From Microbulbifer sp. HZ11 (lineage in GTDB: Bacteria > Pseudomonadota > Gammaproteobacteria > Pseudomonadales > Cellvibrionaceae), in the NCBI RefSeq assembly GCF_000708675.1, contig NZ_JELR01000001.1, forward strand, positions 806,001 through 870,000: a DNA stretch of 64,000 nucleotides, in the 5' to 3' direction. Below the pieces are notes generated by a model that saw only the letters and a list, made by a program, of their open reading frames with translations, made no database searches and was not told the origin of the DNA. A program made the position numbers and the translations under genes. Positions 17,221 through 28,300 of the stretch are shown here, in pieces. Position 1 is the first letter of the stretch. Every line of letters begins with the position of its first letter.

Positions 17221-18447
17221 TCAGCCACCGAAGTCGTCGAGCAGGATGTTCTCATCCTCAACGCCCAGGTTCTTCAGCATGTTGATCACTGCCGCGTTCA
17301 TCATGGGCGGCCCACACATGTAGTACTCACAGTCTTCCGGTGCCGGGTGGTCCTTCAGATAGTTTTCGTACACCACATTGTGGATGAAGCCGGTGTAGCC
17401 TTCCCAGTTGTCTTCCGGTTGCGGATCAGACAAAGCGATGTGCCACTGGAAGTTATCAAACTCTTCCTGCAGACCGTTGTAATCGTCTTCGTAGAACATC
17501 TCGCGCAGGGAGCGCGCGCCGTACCAGAAGCTGATCTTACGGGTGGAGTGCAGTCGCTTGAGCTGGTCAAAGATGTGCGAACGCATCGGCGCCATACCGG
17601 CACCACCACCAATGAAGACCATTTCGTTGTCGGTATCTTTGGCGAAGAATTCGCCGAAAGGACCGTATACACGCATTTTGTCGCCCGGCTTCAGATTGAA
17701 GACGTAGGAAGACATCTGGCCCGGCGGAATACCTTCGGTGCGCGGCGGCGGAGTCGCGATACGGATGTTGAACTTAACAACGCCCTTCTCTTCCGGGTAG
17801 TTCGCCATAGAGTAGGCGCGAACCACTGGCTCGGTGACCTTGGACTCCAGCTTAAAGAAGCCGAAGTGCTCCCAGTCGCCACGGTACTCTTCTTCGATAT
17901 CGAAATCGGAGAATTTTACGTGGTGGGGCGGCGCTTCCAGCTGAACGTAACCGCCTGCGCGGAAGTCTACGTTTTCGCCTTCCGGCAGCTTCAGGGTCAG
18001 CTCTTTAATGAAGGTGGCCACGTTCGGGTTGGATTCCACAGTGCACTCCCACTGCTTCACACCAAACACTTCTTCCGGCACTTCAATTTTCATGTCCTGC
18101 TTAACAGCAACCTGACAGGAGAGGCGCTTGCCTTCCTTCGCTTCACGCGGAGTGAAGTGGGCAGCTTCGGTGGGCAGCATGTCACCGCCCCCCTCTTCTA
18201 CCACACACACACACTGCGCGCAGGAGCCGCCACCACCACAGGCAGAAGCCAGGAACAGATTGTTAGCTGCCAGGGTCTGCAGCAGTTTACCGCCGGCAGG
18301 TACGGTGAGTGTTTTTTCACCGTTTACCAGGATGTTGACGTCACCGGTGTTCACTAGACGTGAGCGGGCAACCAGAATGATGGCTACCAGCGCGATCACG
18401 ATCACGGTGAACATGCCGACGCCGAAATAAATATCCGTTAATTCCAT
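17221..18447 (-). CDS. nqrF: Na+-translocating NADH:quinone reductase subunit F
   Basis: A 408-residue NADH-oxidising subunit. It has one N-terminal membrane helix, a 2Fe-2S ferredoxin domain ([13 protein letters not shown] near residues 68-80, with a fourth cysteine in KRLSCQV), then an FAD domain ([10 protein letters not shown]) and an NADH domain ([20 protein letters not shown]). The ATG at 18447 follows GGGGAGG with a nine-base spacer; the in-frame TTG at 18456 falls within that spacer. It ends six to seven bases before the likely apbE start. Confidence 0.97.
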   Translation of the reverse strand: MELTDIYFGVGMFTVIVIALVAIILVARSRLVNTGDVNILVNGEKTLTVPAGGKLLQTLAANNLFLASACGGGGSCAQCVCVVEEGGGDMLPTEAAHFTPREAKEGKRLSCQVAVKQDMKIEVPEEVFGVKQWECTVESNPNVATFIKELTLKLPEGENVDFRAGGYVQLEAPPHHVKFSDFDIEEEYRGDWEHFGFFKLESKVTEPVVRAYSMANYPEEKGVVKFNIRIATPPPRTEGIPPGQMSSYVFNLKPGDKMRVYGPFGEFFAKDTDNEMVFIGGGAGMAPMRSHIFDQLKRLHSTRKISFWYGARSLREMFYEDDYNGLQEEFDNFQWHIALSDPQPEDNWEGYTGFIHNVVYENYLKDHPAPEDCEYYMCGPPMMNAAVINMLKNLGVEDENILLDDFGG

Positions 18448-18465
18448 GTTATTCAACCTCCCCGC

Positions 18466-19074
18466 TTAGATGTCGATGCCGCCGAAGGACATGAAGCCCA
18501 GCGACATGAGACCAACGGTAATGAAGGTGATACCCAGGCCTTTCAGACCGTTCGGTACGTCGCTGTACTTCATGCGCTCGCGGATACCCGCCAGAGCAGC
18601 AATCGCCAGCGCCCAGCCGAGACCGGCACCGAAGCCGTAGGCAACACTTTCACCAAAATTGTATTCGCGCTCCACCATGAACAGAGAAGCACCCATGATG
18701 GCGCAGTTCACGGTAATCAGCGGCAGGAATACACCCAGGGCGTTGTAGAGCGCCGGTACGTATTTATCCAGGAACATTTCCAGGATCTGTACCAGTGCTG
18801 CAATTACGCCGATGTAAGACAGCAGACCGAGGAAGCTCAGATCCACTTCCGGATAACCGGCCCAGGCCAGCGCACCGTCTTTCAGCAGGTAGGTGTAAAT
18901 CAGGTTGTTAACGGGAACGGTGATGGTCAGTACTACGATTACCGCAACACCGAGACCAATCGCCGCTTCGACCTTCTTGGATACCGCGAGGAAGGTACAC
19001 ATCCCGAGGAAGAAGGCCAGCGCCATGTTTTCTACGAAAACGGCGCGGATGATGAGAGAAATAAAATGTTCCAT
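18466..19074 (-). CDS. nqrE: Na+-translocating NADH:quinone reductase subunit E
   Basis: A 202-residue integral membrane subunit with six membrane helices, homologous to NqrD and RnfA. It shares the intramembrane iron centre with NqrD; the FLGMCTFLA and VNCAIMGAS segments carry the conserved cysteines. AGGAGG precedes the ATG, and the nqrD stop is three bases upstream. Confidence 0.97.
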   Translation of the reverse strand: MEHFISLIIRAVFVENMALAFFLGMCTFLAVSKKVEAAIGLGVAVIVVLTITVPVNNLIYTYLLKDGALAWAGYPEVDLSFLGLLSYIGVIAALVQILEMFLDKYVPALYNALGVFLPLITVNCAIMGASLFMVEREYNFGESVAYGFGAGLGWALAIAALAGIRERMKYSDVPNGLKGLGITFITVGLMSLGFMSFGGIDI

Positions 19075-19077
19075 CGA

Positions 19078-19752
19078 TCAGGCCTCCTGTTGCGCCAACG
19101 GCATTTTGGAGTTGGGCGCAATCTTGAACTCGTCCTCTTCCACCTGCTCCGGCTTCCAGGCGCGAATTGCCCAGATAAACAGACCGATCAGGAAGAAGGC
19201 GCTTGGCGGCAGCAGCAGCATGCCGTTCGGTACGTACCAGCCACCGTTGTTCACGGTTTGCAGGATTTCCACACCGAACAGTTTGCCCGCGCCGAAGAGT
19301 TCACGGATAAACGCGAGACCGATCAGGATCACACTGTAACCCAGGCCGTTGCCGACACCGTCGAAGAAGCTGTCTTTAGGACCGTGCTTCATGGCGAAGG
19401 CTTCCGCGCGGCCCATTACGATGCAGTTGGTGATAATCAGACCAACGAATACCGAGAGCTGCTTGGAGATATCGTAGGCGTAGGCTTTCAATACCTGGTC
19501 AACCAGAATTACCAGCGAGGCAATCACGGTCATCTGCACGATGATCCGGATGCTGTTTGGAATCTGCTTGCGGATCAGGGAGACCGCGGTGTTGGAGAAC
19601 GCCACAACCGTGGTCAATGCGATACACATTACCAGCGTCACTTGCAGCGAGCTGGTTACCGCCAGTGCGGAACAGATACCGAGGATCTGCAGTGCAATGG
19701 GGTTATTGTTGAATACCGGCTCCAGCAGAGTATCTTTTAATTTCTTGCTCAT
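19078..19752 (-). CDS. nqrD: Na+-translocating NADH:quinone reductase subunit D
   Basis: A 224-residue six-helix membrane subunit paired with NqrE. The conserved cysteines appear in [10 protein letters not shown] and [11 protein letters not shown]. It follows nqrC with a two-base gap and a GGGGAGG ribosome-binding site. Length agrees with the family. Confidence 0.97.
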   Translation of the reverse strand: MSKKLKDTLLEPVFNNNPIALQILGICSALAVTSSLQVTLVMCIALTTVVAFSNTAVSLIRKQIPNSIRIIVQMTVIASLVILVDQVLKAYAYDISKQLSVFVGLIITNCIVMGRAEAFAMKHGPKDSFFDGVGNGLGYSVILIGLAFIRELFGAGKLFGVEILQTVNNGGWYVPNGMLLLPPSAFFLIGLFIWAIRAWKPEQVEEDEFKIAPNSKMPLAQQEA

Positions 19753-19754
19753 GC

Positions 19755-20537
19755 TTATGCCTCCCCTGCTTTAAGGTTTTTCAGGAAGGGACCGTAACCG
19801 TCGCTGCCAAGCCAGAACTTGATCAGGTTATCGACACCTTTACTGGTCAGGGTCGCACCAGACAGACCGTCTACCTGGTGTTCGGCATTCGGGCTGCTGG
19901 GGTCCACACTACCTTTTACGACGGTCAGATCAACGCTGCCGTCTGCATCGTAGACTTCTTTCCCTTCCCACTGGGATTTCCAGCGCGGGTTGTCCACTTC
20001 ACCACCCAGCCCCGGTGTTTCCTTGTGCTCGTAAAAACCCAGACCGGCAACGGTGTTGAGGTCTTTTTCCAGAGCGAGGAAGCCGTACAGCTGACCCCAT
20101 AGGCCATAGCCGCGAACAGGCAGGATGATGCGCTGCATTTCACCGTTTTCTTCCACCAGATACACCTCTTTGGTGTTCTCACGGCGAATGATCTTTGCGG
20201 TGTCCTGGTCCGCCGGCAGCTTCTCACTGGCGCTGGCGATTTTGGCTGCAGCGCGACCGCTGCCACCTGCCGGCGCTTCGTCAGTGAACTTGCCGGTGCG
20301 CAGATCCACATACTTGATGGTGACGTTGTCGAAGGCCTCTTCGATCGCCTTGCGACTGGTCTGATCCGGCTCGATCAGGCCACCGGCCAACAGTACGTTC
20401 TTCTTCATGTCCAACGCGGCGTTGGCTTCCTGCGTGGGCTTGAGCATCACCGCCGCAGTGGAGACCACCACGGAACAGACGATACACAGTACCAGCGCAA
20501 CAATCAGAGTACCTTTTACTGAATCTTTATTAGCCAC
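19755..20537 (-). CDS. nqrC: Na+-translocating NADH:quinone reductase subunit C
   Basis: A 260-residue subunit with one N-terminal membrane helix and a periplasmic FMN-binding domain. The covalent FMN threonine lies in [13 protein letters not shown] near the C-terminus, the target of ApbE. I place the start at GTG 20537: it yields (M)[14 protein letters not shown], matches family length and has GGAGG upstream. The ATG at 20582 would add an atypical 15 residues lying within nqrB. The GTG overlaps the nqrB stop by eight bases. Confidence 0.96.
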   Translation of the reverse strand: MANKDSVKGTLIVALVLCIVCSVVVSTAAVMLKPTQEANAALDMKKNVLLAGGLIEPDQTSRKAIEEAFDNVTIKYVDLRTGKFTDEAPAGGSGRAAAKIASASEKLPADQDTAKIIRRENTKEVYLVEENGEMQRIILPVRGYGLWGQLYGFLALEKDLNTVAGLGFYEHKETPGLGGEVDNPRWKSQWEGKEVYDADGSVDLTVVKGSVDPSSPNAEHQVDGLSGATLTSKGVDNLIKFWLGSDGYGPFLKNLKAGEA

Positions 20538-21741
20538 GTGCCAACCTCCGTTTGATATGGGACTGCACAACGAAGTGGTCAAACAGCGGCGCGAACAGGT
20601 TGGCGAACAGGATCGCCAGCATCATGCCTTCCGGGAATGCCGGGTTCACCACGCGGATCAATACACACATCACGCCGATGAGGATGCCGTACCACCAGCG
20701 GCCGGCGTCGGTCATGGCAGCAGACACCGGGTCAGTGGTCATGAAGATCAGACCAAAGGCGAAGCCGCCTACCACCAGGTGCCAGTACCAGGGCACACCG
20801 AACATCGGGTTGGTTTCAGAACCGATGAAGTTGAACATGGTGGCGGTGGCCATCATGCCCAGCAGAGTACCGGCAACGATACGCCAGCTGGCAATCTTCA
20901 TACCGATCAGGATCACACCGGCAATCAGCATGGCCAGGGTGGAAGTCTCACCAATGGAACCCTGCATATTGCCCAGGAAGGCGTCCATCCAGGTCAATTG
21001 ACCTGCCGGCACACCTACGGCGCCGTTCTGGAGACCTTCACTCGCCAGTACAGACAGCGCGGTAGCGCCGGTGTAGCCATCCACCGCCGTCCATACGGTG
21101 TCACCGGACATGGCCGCCGGATAGGCGAAGAACAGGAAGGCACGGCCGGTAAGCGCCGGGTTGAGGAAGTTTTTGCCGGTACCACCGAACACTTCCTTAC
21201 CGATCACCACACCGAAGCTGATACCCATCGCCACCATCCACAGGGGCAGGTCCGGCGGACAGGTCAGCGCGAACAGGATGGAGGTTACGAAGAAGCCTTC
21301 GTTCACTTCGTGGCCGCGAACCGCCGCGAACAGCACTTCCCAGATACCACCGACGATGAAGGTCACCGCGTAGATAGGAAGGAAGTACATGGCACCGTGG
21401 ATCAGGTTATCCCAGGCGCTATTGGCATCGTAGCTGGACAGTGCGCCGATGATGGCGTGACGCCATCCGCTCAGGTCCACGTTTTCCATGCCAGCAATGA
21501 TGGTGTTGGCCTGGAAACCCACGTTCCACATACCGTAGAACATCGGAATCATGGCACAGGCCCACACGGTGATCATGATGCGCTTCAGGTCGATACCGTC
21601 GCGCACGTGTGCGGTGGCCTTGGTGCGGTCTGCAGGCTGGAAGAGACCTGTGTCGATCGCTTCGTACAGGGCATACCATTTTTCGTATTTGCCGCCTTTA
21701 TGGAAATGCGGCTCCATGGAGTCGAGTAGTTTACGCAACAT
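20530..21741 (-). CDS. nqrB: Na+-translocating NADH:quinone reductase subunit B
   Basis: A 403-residue membrane subunit with about ten helices that carries FMN and riboflavin and forms much of the sodium channel. The [15 protein letters not shown] segment corresponds to the FMN-threonine region, and [12 protein letters not shown] and [19 protein letters not shown] are typical. AAGGAGG precedes the ATG. It overlaps nqrC by eight bases. Confidence 0.97.
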   Translation of the reverse strand: MLRKLLDSMEPHFHKGGKYEKWYALYEAIDTGLFQPADRTKATAHVRDGIDLKRIMITVWACAMIPMFYGMWNVGFQANTIIAGMENVDLSGWRHAIIGALSSYDANSAWDNLIHGAMYFLPIYAVTFIVGGIWEVLFAAVRGHEVNEGFFVTSILFALTCPPDLPLWMVAMGISFGVVIGKEVFGGTGKNFLNPALTGRAFLFFAYPAAMSGDTVWTAVDGYTGATALSVLASEGLQNGAVGVPAGQLTWMDAFLGNMQGSIGETSTLAMLIAGVILIGMKIASWRIVAGTLLGMMATATMFNFIGSETNPMFGVPWYWHLVVGGFAFGLIFMTTDPVSAAMTDAGRWWYGILIGVMCVLIRVVNPAFPEGMMLAILFANLFAPLFDHFVVQSHIKRRLARG

Positions 21742-21743
21742 CC

Positions 21744-23084
21744 TTAACCCTCCTTCTCAATACGGGTGAGGTTGTCCCGCAAAATGGTGCCGAAGTCGTA
21801 CTTGCCCGGGCACACAAAGGTACACAGCGCCAGATCTTCTTCGTCCAGTTCGAGAGCACCCAATTGCTGGGCAACCTGGGTATCGCCTACGATCAGCGCA
21901 CGCAGCAGCTGAGTCGGCAGGATATCCAGGGGCACCACACGCTCGTAGGTCCCGATGGGCATCAGTGCGCGCTCGGAACCGTTGGTGCTGGTGGTGAAAT
22001 TGAAACGCTTGCTCTTCATAAAACGGCTGATATAGATCGGCAGCACGGAAAAGCGGTTCGCACCGGGAGTGAAGTAGTGGAACATCGGGCGCTCACGGCC
22101 CTCTTCCAGCACACTCACCTGGTTGTGGTAACGACCGAGATAGGCCAAAGGACCAGCTGCGGTGCGACCACCGAATACGGAGCCGGAGATAACGCGGTTA
22201 TCGCTCCCCTCAGTCTCACCAGCGACCAGCGCTGTCAGATCCGCGCCCAGACGGGTGCGCAGCAGACGCGGCTTGGTCACACGCGGGCCACCCAGGGCTA
22301 TCACACGATCGGTGTAAAGTCTGCCGGTTTCAAACAGTTTGCCTACGGCAATCACGTCCTGGTAGCCGATGGTCCAGACCTGACGACCAGGCTTCACCGG
22401 GTGAAGGTAATGGATGTGGGTACCGGAAAGGCCGGCGGGATGCGGGCCCGCAAAGGCTTCGCGCTGAATATTTGCAGCACTGGGCACCGGGATATCGGCG
22501 TCCGGCGCGGTACAGACAAAGGTCTTGTCGGCGAGCTTGGACAGAATCTCAACACCCTGGGCGAATGCATCGCGCTGCTCGGCAATGACCACGATCGGGT
22601 CCGCCGCCAGCGGATTGGTATCCATGGCATTGATAAACAAGGCAGAAGGCTGGGCATCAAGGGCCGGCACCTTACTGAATGGGCGGGTACGCAGGGCGGT
22701 CCATAGGCCGGACTCCACCAGGTTCACGCGTACCTGCTCAGCAGTCAGGGTGGCAAGCTGGTCAGCGCTGTAGCTGGCGAACTGCTCTGCCTCGTCCCCT
22801 TCCACCTCGATCACGACCGACTGCAGCACACGGCGAACACCGCGGTTGACTGCAACCACGCGGCCTGCGGCCGGGGCGGTGTAGCGCACACCGTCTGTCT
22901 TCTTGTCTGTGAACAGCAATTGTCCGAGTTTGACGCTATCCCCTTCCGCAACCGCCATGGTGGGCTTCATCCCGTTGTAATCGGGACCAATCACCGCAAC
23001 AGTTTTGGCTGCAGGGCCATCATAGATGACCTGCTCGGGCGCGCCGGATATGGGTAAATCCAATCCCCGACGGATCTTTCTCAT
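21744..23084 (-). CDS. nqrA: Na+-translocating NADH:quinone reductase subunit A
   Basis: A 446-residue cytoplasmic subunit and first gene of the operon. The N-terminal [16 protein letters not shown] and C-terminal [18 protein letters not shown] are hallmarks of NqrA. It is the only Nqr subunit without membrane helices and shapes the quinone site. Order A-B-C-D-E-F-apbE-nqrM is complete with gaps of two to nine bases or overlaps, so one transcript is likely. Confidence 0.97.
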   Translation of the reverse strand: MRKIRRGLDLPISGAPEQVIYDGPAAKTVAVIGPDYNGMKPTMAVAEGDSVKLGQLLFTDKKTDGVRYTAPAAGRVVAVNRGVRRVLQSVVIEVEGDEAEQFASYSADQLATLTAEQVRVNLVESGLWTALRTRPFSKVPALDAQPSALFINAMDTNPLAADPIVVIAEQRDAFAQGVEILSKLADKTFVCTAPDADIPVPSAANIQREAFAGPHPAGLSGTHIHYLHPVKPGRQVWTIGYQDVIAVGKLFETGRLYTDRVIALGGPRVTKPRLLRTRLGADLTALVAGETEGSDNRVISGSVFGGRTAAGPLAYLGRYHNQVSVLEEGRERPMFHYFTPGANRFSVLPIYISRFMKSKRFNFTTSTNGSERALMPIGTYERVVPLDILPTQLLRALIVGDTQVAQQLGALELDEEDLALCTFVCPGKYDFGTILRDNLTRIEKEG

Positions 23085-23591
23085 ACGCCTGTGCCTAGTT
23101 CTAAGTTGGTAGATTTAGTAGGTTTTAAAAATTTCTGGACCTTTTGGGCCCGGAAGAAAAGGAAACCCGGTGCGGGGGCTTAAGCCTTGGAGAGCCTGAC
23201 ACAAGCCTTGAGGTGGACCGCGAAAAGAGCAGCCACACGTCGACGGCCACTGGTCCCGGCATGTCTGGCCGGTCGGCACCTATCAGGTATAAGAAGAAGT
23301 CACTCACAGTCCGGGAAGCAAAGATCCGCAATTGCCTTCGCAACCCGCAATCTTTGCGCAAGAATTCCCGGCGCACAGCAGCCCCGCAAAATCGCGCGCA
23401 TTATAAGGATGGGAGGTGGGGTTTACCAGAGCAGATAGGGCCAAATAGCCCGAAGATGAGGAAATTTTTGCTGAAAAAACAACGACTTTAGTTGGAGGCG
23501 CCACCACCGGCCGGACCGCCGGGGGTGGCGCGGGATTAATCTGCCTGACCAGCGGCCCTGCCGATTACCCCCACTGATGCGGATTGCCCGC
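23085..23591. other. Long intergenic region upstream of nqrA
   Basis: About 500 bases holding the presumed nqr promoter. The only structured element I see is a hairpin near gap: GCGCCACC (23498-23505) with GGTGGCGC (23524-23531), lacking a T run on either strand. The short open frames here have no codon-use or family support. I could not assign -35/-10 elements with confidence. Confidence 0.5.
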
Positions 23592-25049
23592 TCAGTCCTT
23601 CTTCGGGAACAGCTCGTAACGAACCCCGGCCATATCTTCCAGGCAGCGCACTACCTGACAGCTGTAGCCGAATTCATTGTCGTACCAGCAGTAGAGTACC
23701 GCGCTGTCACCATCGACAATGGTGGCGATGGAATCGAACACACAGGCGCGACGGGAGCCCACGAAGTCACTGGACACCACTTCCGGGGAGTTGGTGAAGT
23801 CGATCTGCTGGCGCAGTGGCGAGTGCAACGCCACATCGCGCATGTAGTCGTTCAGCTCTTCCTTGGTGGTCTCCTTGCCCAGGCGCAGATTCAGGATCGC
23901 CATGGACACGTTCGGGGTCGGCACGCGGATGGCGTTACCGGTAAGCTTACCCTTCAGCTCCGGCAACGCCTTGGAGACCGCCTTGGCAGCACCGGTCTCG
24001 GTCAACACCATATTGAGAGCGGCGGAACGACCGCGGCGCTCACCCTTGTGATAGTTGTCGATCAGGTTCTGGTCGTTGGTGTAGGCGTGTACGGTTTCCA
24101 CGTGGCCGTGCTCAACACCGTACTTGTCCATCATCGCTTTCAGTACCGGGACGATGGCGTTGGTGGTACAGGATGCGGCCGAAAGGATCTTGTCGTCCGG
24201 GGTGATGTCGCCGTTGTTGATACCGTATACGATGTTTTTCAGGTCGCCCTTGCCCGGCGCAGTGAGCAGCACTTTCGCCGCGCCCTTGCTCTCCAGGTGC
24301 TGGGACAGGCCTTCTTCATCGCGCCACACACCGGTACTGTCGACAATCAAGGCATTGTTGATACCGTGCTGGGTGTAATCCACTTCCTGCGGGGAGTTGG
24401 CGTAGATTACCTTCACTTCATTGCCATTACAGATCAGGGTGTTGGTCTCTTCGTCCACACGGATGGTGCCATTGAACGCGCCGTGCACCGAGTCGCGACG
24501 CAACAGTGAGGCGCGCTTGACCAGATCGTTATCCGCCTTGCCCTTGCGCAGTACGATGGCCCGCAAACGCAGCACATCACCACTACCCGCCTTCTCGATC
24601 AGCAGGCGTGCCACCAGGCGACCGATACGCCCGAAACCGTAGATCACCACGTCCTGAGACTGCGGCAGAGGCTTGCCAGCGCCGGAAGCGTCCGCCAGCT
24701 CTTCACGCACAAAATCCTCGATGGACAGGCCGCGCTGGTCGCGCATGTACTTGTTGGTCAGAGTGCCCAGGTCGATATGCACCGGGCCCAGCTCCAGCTT
24801 GCAGATGGCCTCAAGCACTGGATAGGTCTCAAACTCAGACAGCTCGTTCTCCTCCACCTGACGCACAAAGCGGTGCGCCTTCATGATGCTGAGCACGGAG
24901 CGGTTCACCAGGTTTTGGCCGTACATATAAATGCCGACATTACTTTCCCGGTTGAGCTTACCAATCATCGGAATCATGGATTCCGCCAGCGCTTCACGCG
25001 CTTTCCAGTCCTTGAAAAAGTCAGCGGGCTTCGGTCGCTTCTGAGTCAC
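23592..25049 (-). CDS. gap: Glyceraldehyde-3-phosphate dehydrogenase, long type
   Basis: A 485-residue GAPDH interconverting glyceraldehyde-3-phosphate and 1,3-bisphosphoglycerate. The NAD site YGFGRIGRLVARLL begins about residue 135, and the catalytic cysteine is in SAASCTTNAIVPVL. A domain of about 130 residues precedes the dehydrogenase; this long form occurs in Pseudomonas and relatives, where ordinary GAPDH is about 335 residues. I place the start at GTG 25049, with AGAGG nine bases upstream, instead of the ATG at 25112, whose extra 21 residues look non-coding. The gene is divergent from mfd, and a HexR-type palindrome lies upstream. Confidence 0.9.
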   Translation of the reverse strand: MTQKRPKPADFFKDWKAREALAESMIPMIGKLNRESNVGIYMYGQNLVNRSVLSIMKAHRFVRQVEENELSEFETYPVLEAICKLELGPVHIDLGTLTNKYMRDQRGLSIEDFVREELADASGAGKPLPQSQDVVIYGFGRIGRLVARLLIEKAGSGDVLRLRAIVLRKGKADNDLVKRASLLRRDSVHGAFNGTIRVDEETNTLICNGNEVKVIYANSPQEVDYTQHGINNALIVDSTGVWRDEEGLSQHLESKGAAKVLLTAPGKGDLKNIVYGINNGDITPDDKILSAASCTTNAIVPVLKAMMDKYGVEHGHVETVHAYTNDQNLIDNYHKGERRGRSAALNMVLTETGAAKAVSKALPELKGKLTGNAIRVPTPNVSMAILNLRLGKETTKEELNDYMRDVALHSPLRQQIDFTNSPEVVSSDFVGSRRACVFDSIATIVDGDSAVLYCWYDNEFGYSCQVVRCLEDMAGVRYELFPKKD

Positions 25050-25393
25050 AGTCAGACACCTCTGCAAAGTAGAATTTGGGGCTTGCCCGGGACGGAGAAA
25101 TTCATCGAGCACACCACCAAGAATGGCTCAAAATTCTGTCTCTGCCCCGAAGGCGGGCGAATTATGTGGATTCACCTGAGGCCGCGCAACAGCGCAAAAA
25201 ACAGCCTAAAAACTGTAGTTAAACTACATTTGTCAGCGGGCTAAACCTGGCTTTCATCGGTGCGCAACACGACCCCGGGATTGCGTGAATTCCAACCCTT
25301 TGAACCCCAAACCTGCAACGGTCACGGTTCGCCGCTACAATACGCCTCCTCCCCGGCCGGCACTGGTCAGAAAGCACGGAATTATAAGGAAAG
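25050..25393. other. Divergent promoter region between gap and mfd
   Basis: 344 bases containing the HexR-type palindrome at 25214-25228. On the minus strand, toward gap, TTGCGC (25184-25189) and CATAAT (25161-25166) are 17 bases apart and could be a promoter; the palindrome lies 24 bases upstream of that -35. No clear mfd promoter was found. Confidence 0.45.
25214..25228. promoter_or_regulatory. HexR-type operator
   Basis: TGTAGTTAAACTACA is a perfect inverted repeat and matches every position of the HexR consensus as I know it (TGTARTWWWAYTACA). HexR is an RpiR-family regulator of central carbon genes, commonly including gap, and is released by KDPG. The hexR gene itself is not in the window. 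Confidence 0.75.
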
Positions 25394-28300
25394 ATGAGTC
25401 AGTTCCCCCCTTTGTCCCCACCCGCATTTCGCAGCCAGAATGACCGACAATTCTGGGGTCAGCTGCACGGCGCAGGCGCCGCACTCGCGATCCTGAATGC
25501 CGCGCGCGCCAGCACCGCACCCACTCTGCTGATCGCGCGCAACAGCCAGGAAGCGCATCAACTTGAGGTGCAGCTGAAATTTTTTAACAAGCCGCGGCGA
25601 GATAGCGATGCCGGCGGCCGCAACGGCGAGCTGAAAATTTTCCAGTTCCCGGACTGGGAAATCCTCCCCTACGACACCTTCTCCCCACACCAGGATATTA
25701 TCTCGGACCGGCTGGCCACCCTGTATCAGTTGCCCCAAATGGGCAGCGGTATCGTTATTGTGCCAATCAGTACCCTGCTCCACCGACTGGCGCCGAAGGA
25801 TTACGTGGCCGGCAACGCACTGATTCTCAGCGAGGGGCAGAAGTTTGACCTCAATGCCCAGCGCAAATTACTCGAACAGGCGGGCTACCACTGCGTCGAC
25901 ACCGTATACGAACACGGGGAGTTTGCGGTGCGCGGCTCACTGATGGATATCTTCCCCATGGGCAGCAACCTGCCCTACCGTATCGACCTGTTTGATGACG
26001 AAATCGAGTCTCTTCGCACCTTCGATCCCGAGGACCAGCGTACCGTCGACAAGGTCGAGCAGATCCATCTGCTGCCCGCGCGTGAATTCCCCATGCACAA
26101 ACCGGCGCTGGCAAAATTCCTCGAGCGCTGGCACGGCCAGTTTGATTGCGACCCGGGCCCGGTCTCTATTTATCAGGACATCAGCGCCGGAATTGCCCCG
26201 GCGGGGATCGAATATTATCTGCCGCTGTTTTTTGACAAGTGCGCGAGCCTGTTCGATTACCTCCCGGACAACAGCCAGGTATTTATCCAGGGCGATCTGC
26301 AACAGCCGGTGGAATCCTTCTGGCGGGAAGCGGAAAACCGCTACCAGAGCCGCCGTGGTGATCTGACCCGGCCGATACTGGAGCCGCGCCAGGTACTTCT
26401 GAATATCGACGAATTCTACGGCGCACTGAAAAGCCTGCCGCGCGCCTTTTTCTCCAATGAAACGCTGCCGGAGGCGGAAGGCACCTACAACTTCGCCACC
26501 ACCCAACCCCCGAGCCTGCCGGTGGACGGAAAGTCCGAGCAACCGCTGAAAGCGCTCGAAGCCTATTTAATGGAATACAAAGGCCGCGTGCTGTTCTGTG
26601 CGGAAAGCGGTGGTCGCCGCGAAGCCCTGCTGGAGCTGCTAAGCGGTATTCGACTGAAACCGAAAACCATATATTGCTGGCAGGACTTCCTCGACAGCGA
26701 CGATCCGTATGCGATCACCGTGTCACCGATCGATCAAGGCATGGTACTGGACGACCCGGACCTGAACCTGATTGCAGAACCACAGCTGTTCGGCGACCGG
26801 GTGCTGCAGCAGCGCCGACGCCGCAAGGCCAAGGAAGACGCCGACAACGCGGTCAAGAATCTGGCGGAACTACGTATCGGTGCACCGGTGGTTCATATCG
26901 ATCACGGCGTGGGCCGCTATAAAGGACTGCAAAGCCTGGATATTGACGGCCAGCAGGCAGAATTTCTGACACTCGAGTATGGAGATGGCGCCAAGCTGTA
27001 TGTGCCGGTCGCCAGCCTGCACCTGATCAGCCGCTACTCCGGTGCCGACGAAGAACTGGCGCCGCTGCACAAACTGGGTAGCGAAACCTGGCAGAAAGCC
27101 AAGCGCAAGGCTGCGGAAAAAGTGCGCGACGCCGCCGCCGAGTTGCTGGATATTTATGCCCGCCGGGAGGCCCGCGTGGGCCACGCCTTTGGCGACCCAG
27201 GCATGGCGTATCGCGAATTCGCCTCCGGCTTCCCATTTGAGGAAACCCCGGACCAGCAGCTGGCCATTGAAGCAGTGGTCGGCGACATGCTTTCCGACAA
27301 ACCCATGGACCGCCTGGTGTGTGGCGATGTGGGCTTCGGTAAAACCGAAGTTGCCATGCGCGCGGCTTTTGTCGCCGCGCACGGGGGAAAACAAGTGGCC
27401 ATGCTGGTGCCGACAACCCTGCTCGCGCAACAGCATTTCCAGTCCCTGCAAGACCGCTTCGCCGACTGGCCAGTGACTATCGAGGTGATTTCCCGCTTCC
27501 GCAGCAACAAAGAAGTGGAAGCCATCAAGGAGCGCGTGGCAGACGGCAAGGTGGATATTCTGGTCGGCACGCACAAACTACTGCAGAGCGATCTCAAGTT
27601 CAAAAATCTGGGCCTGCTGATCATCGACGAAGAACACCGGTTTGGTGTGCGCCAAAAGGAAAAACTGAAGAGCCTGCGCTCGGAGGTCGACATCCTCAAC
27701 CTCACCGCCACGCCAATCCCACGTACTCTGAATATGGCCATGGCCGGTATCCGTGATCTCTCCGTGATCGCCACGCCGCCGGCGCGACGGCTGTCGGTGA
27801 AGACCTTTGTGCGCGAGCGCGACGACGCCCTGATCAAGGAGGCGATCCTGCGGGAAATCCTCCGCGGCGGCCAGGTGTATTTCCTGCACAACGAAGTGAA
27901 GAGTATCGAACGTATCGCGCGGGAGCTTCAGGAACTGGTACCCGAGGCGCGCATTGGCATCGGTCACGGCCAGATGCGCGAGCGCGAGCTGGAGCAGGTG
28001 ATGAGCGACTTCTACCACAAGCGTTTCAATGTGTTGGTGTGCACCACCATCATTGAAACCGGGATCGACATCCCCACCGCCAACACCATCCTGATCGAGC
28101 GCGCGGACAAGTTTGGCCTGGCCCAGTTGCACCAGCTGCGCGGCCGGGTGGGCCGCTCTCATCACCAGGCCTATGCCTACCTGCTGACCCCCAACAAGCG
28201 CGCCATGACCGGCGATGCGGTGAAACGGCTGGAGGCCATCAGCGAGGCGCAGGATCTGGGCGCCGGCTTTACCCTGGCCACCCACGATCTGGAGATCCGC

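Noticed and set aside
20407-21729. A 440-codon open frame on the plus strand
   Set aside because: It is antisense to nqrB and the start of nqrC; histidine/glutamine-rich composition is typical of a reverse-frame artefact in GC-rich DNA.
23144-23491. A 115-codon open frame upstream of nqrA
   Set aside because: No family resemblance, no good ribosome-binding site, and it spans the presumed nqr promoter.
23498-23531. Hairpin downstream of gap as a terminator
   Set aside because: The stem is good, but neither strand carries a T run; I mention it only within the intergenic entry.
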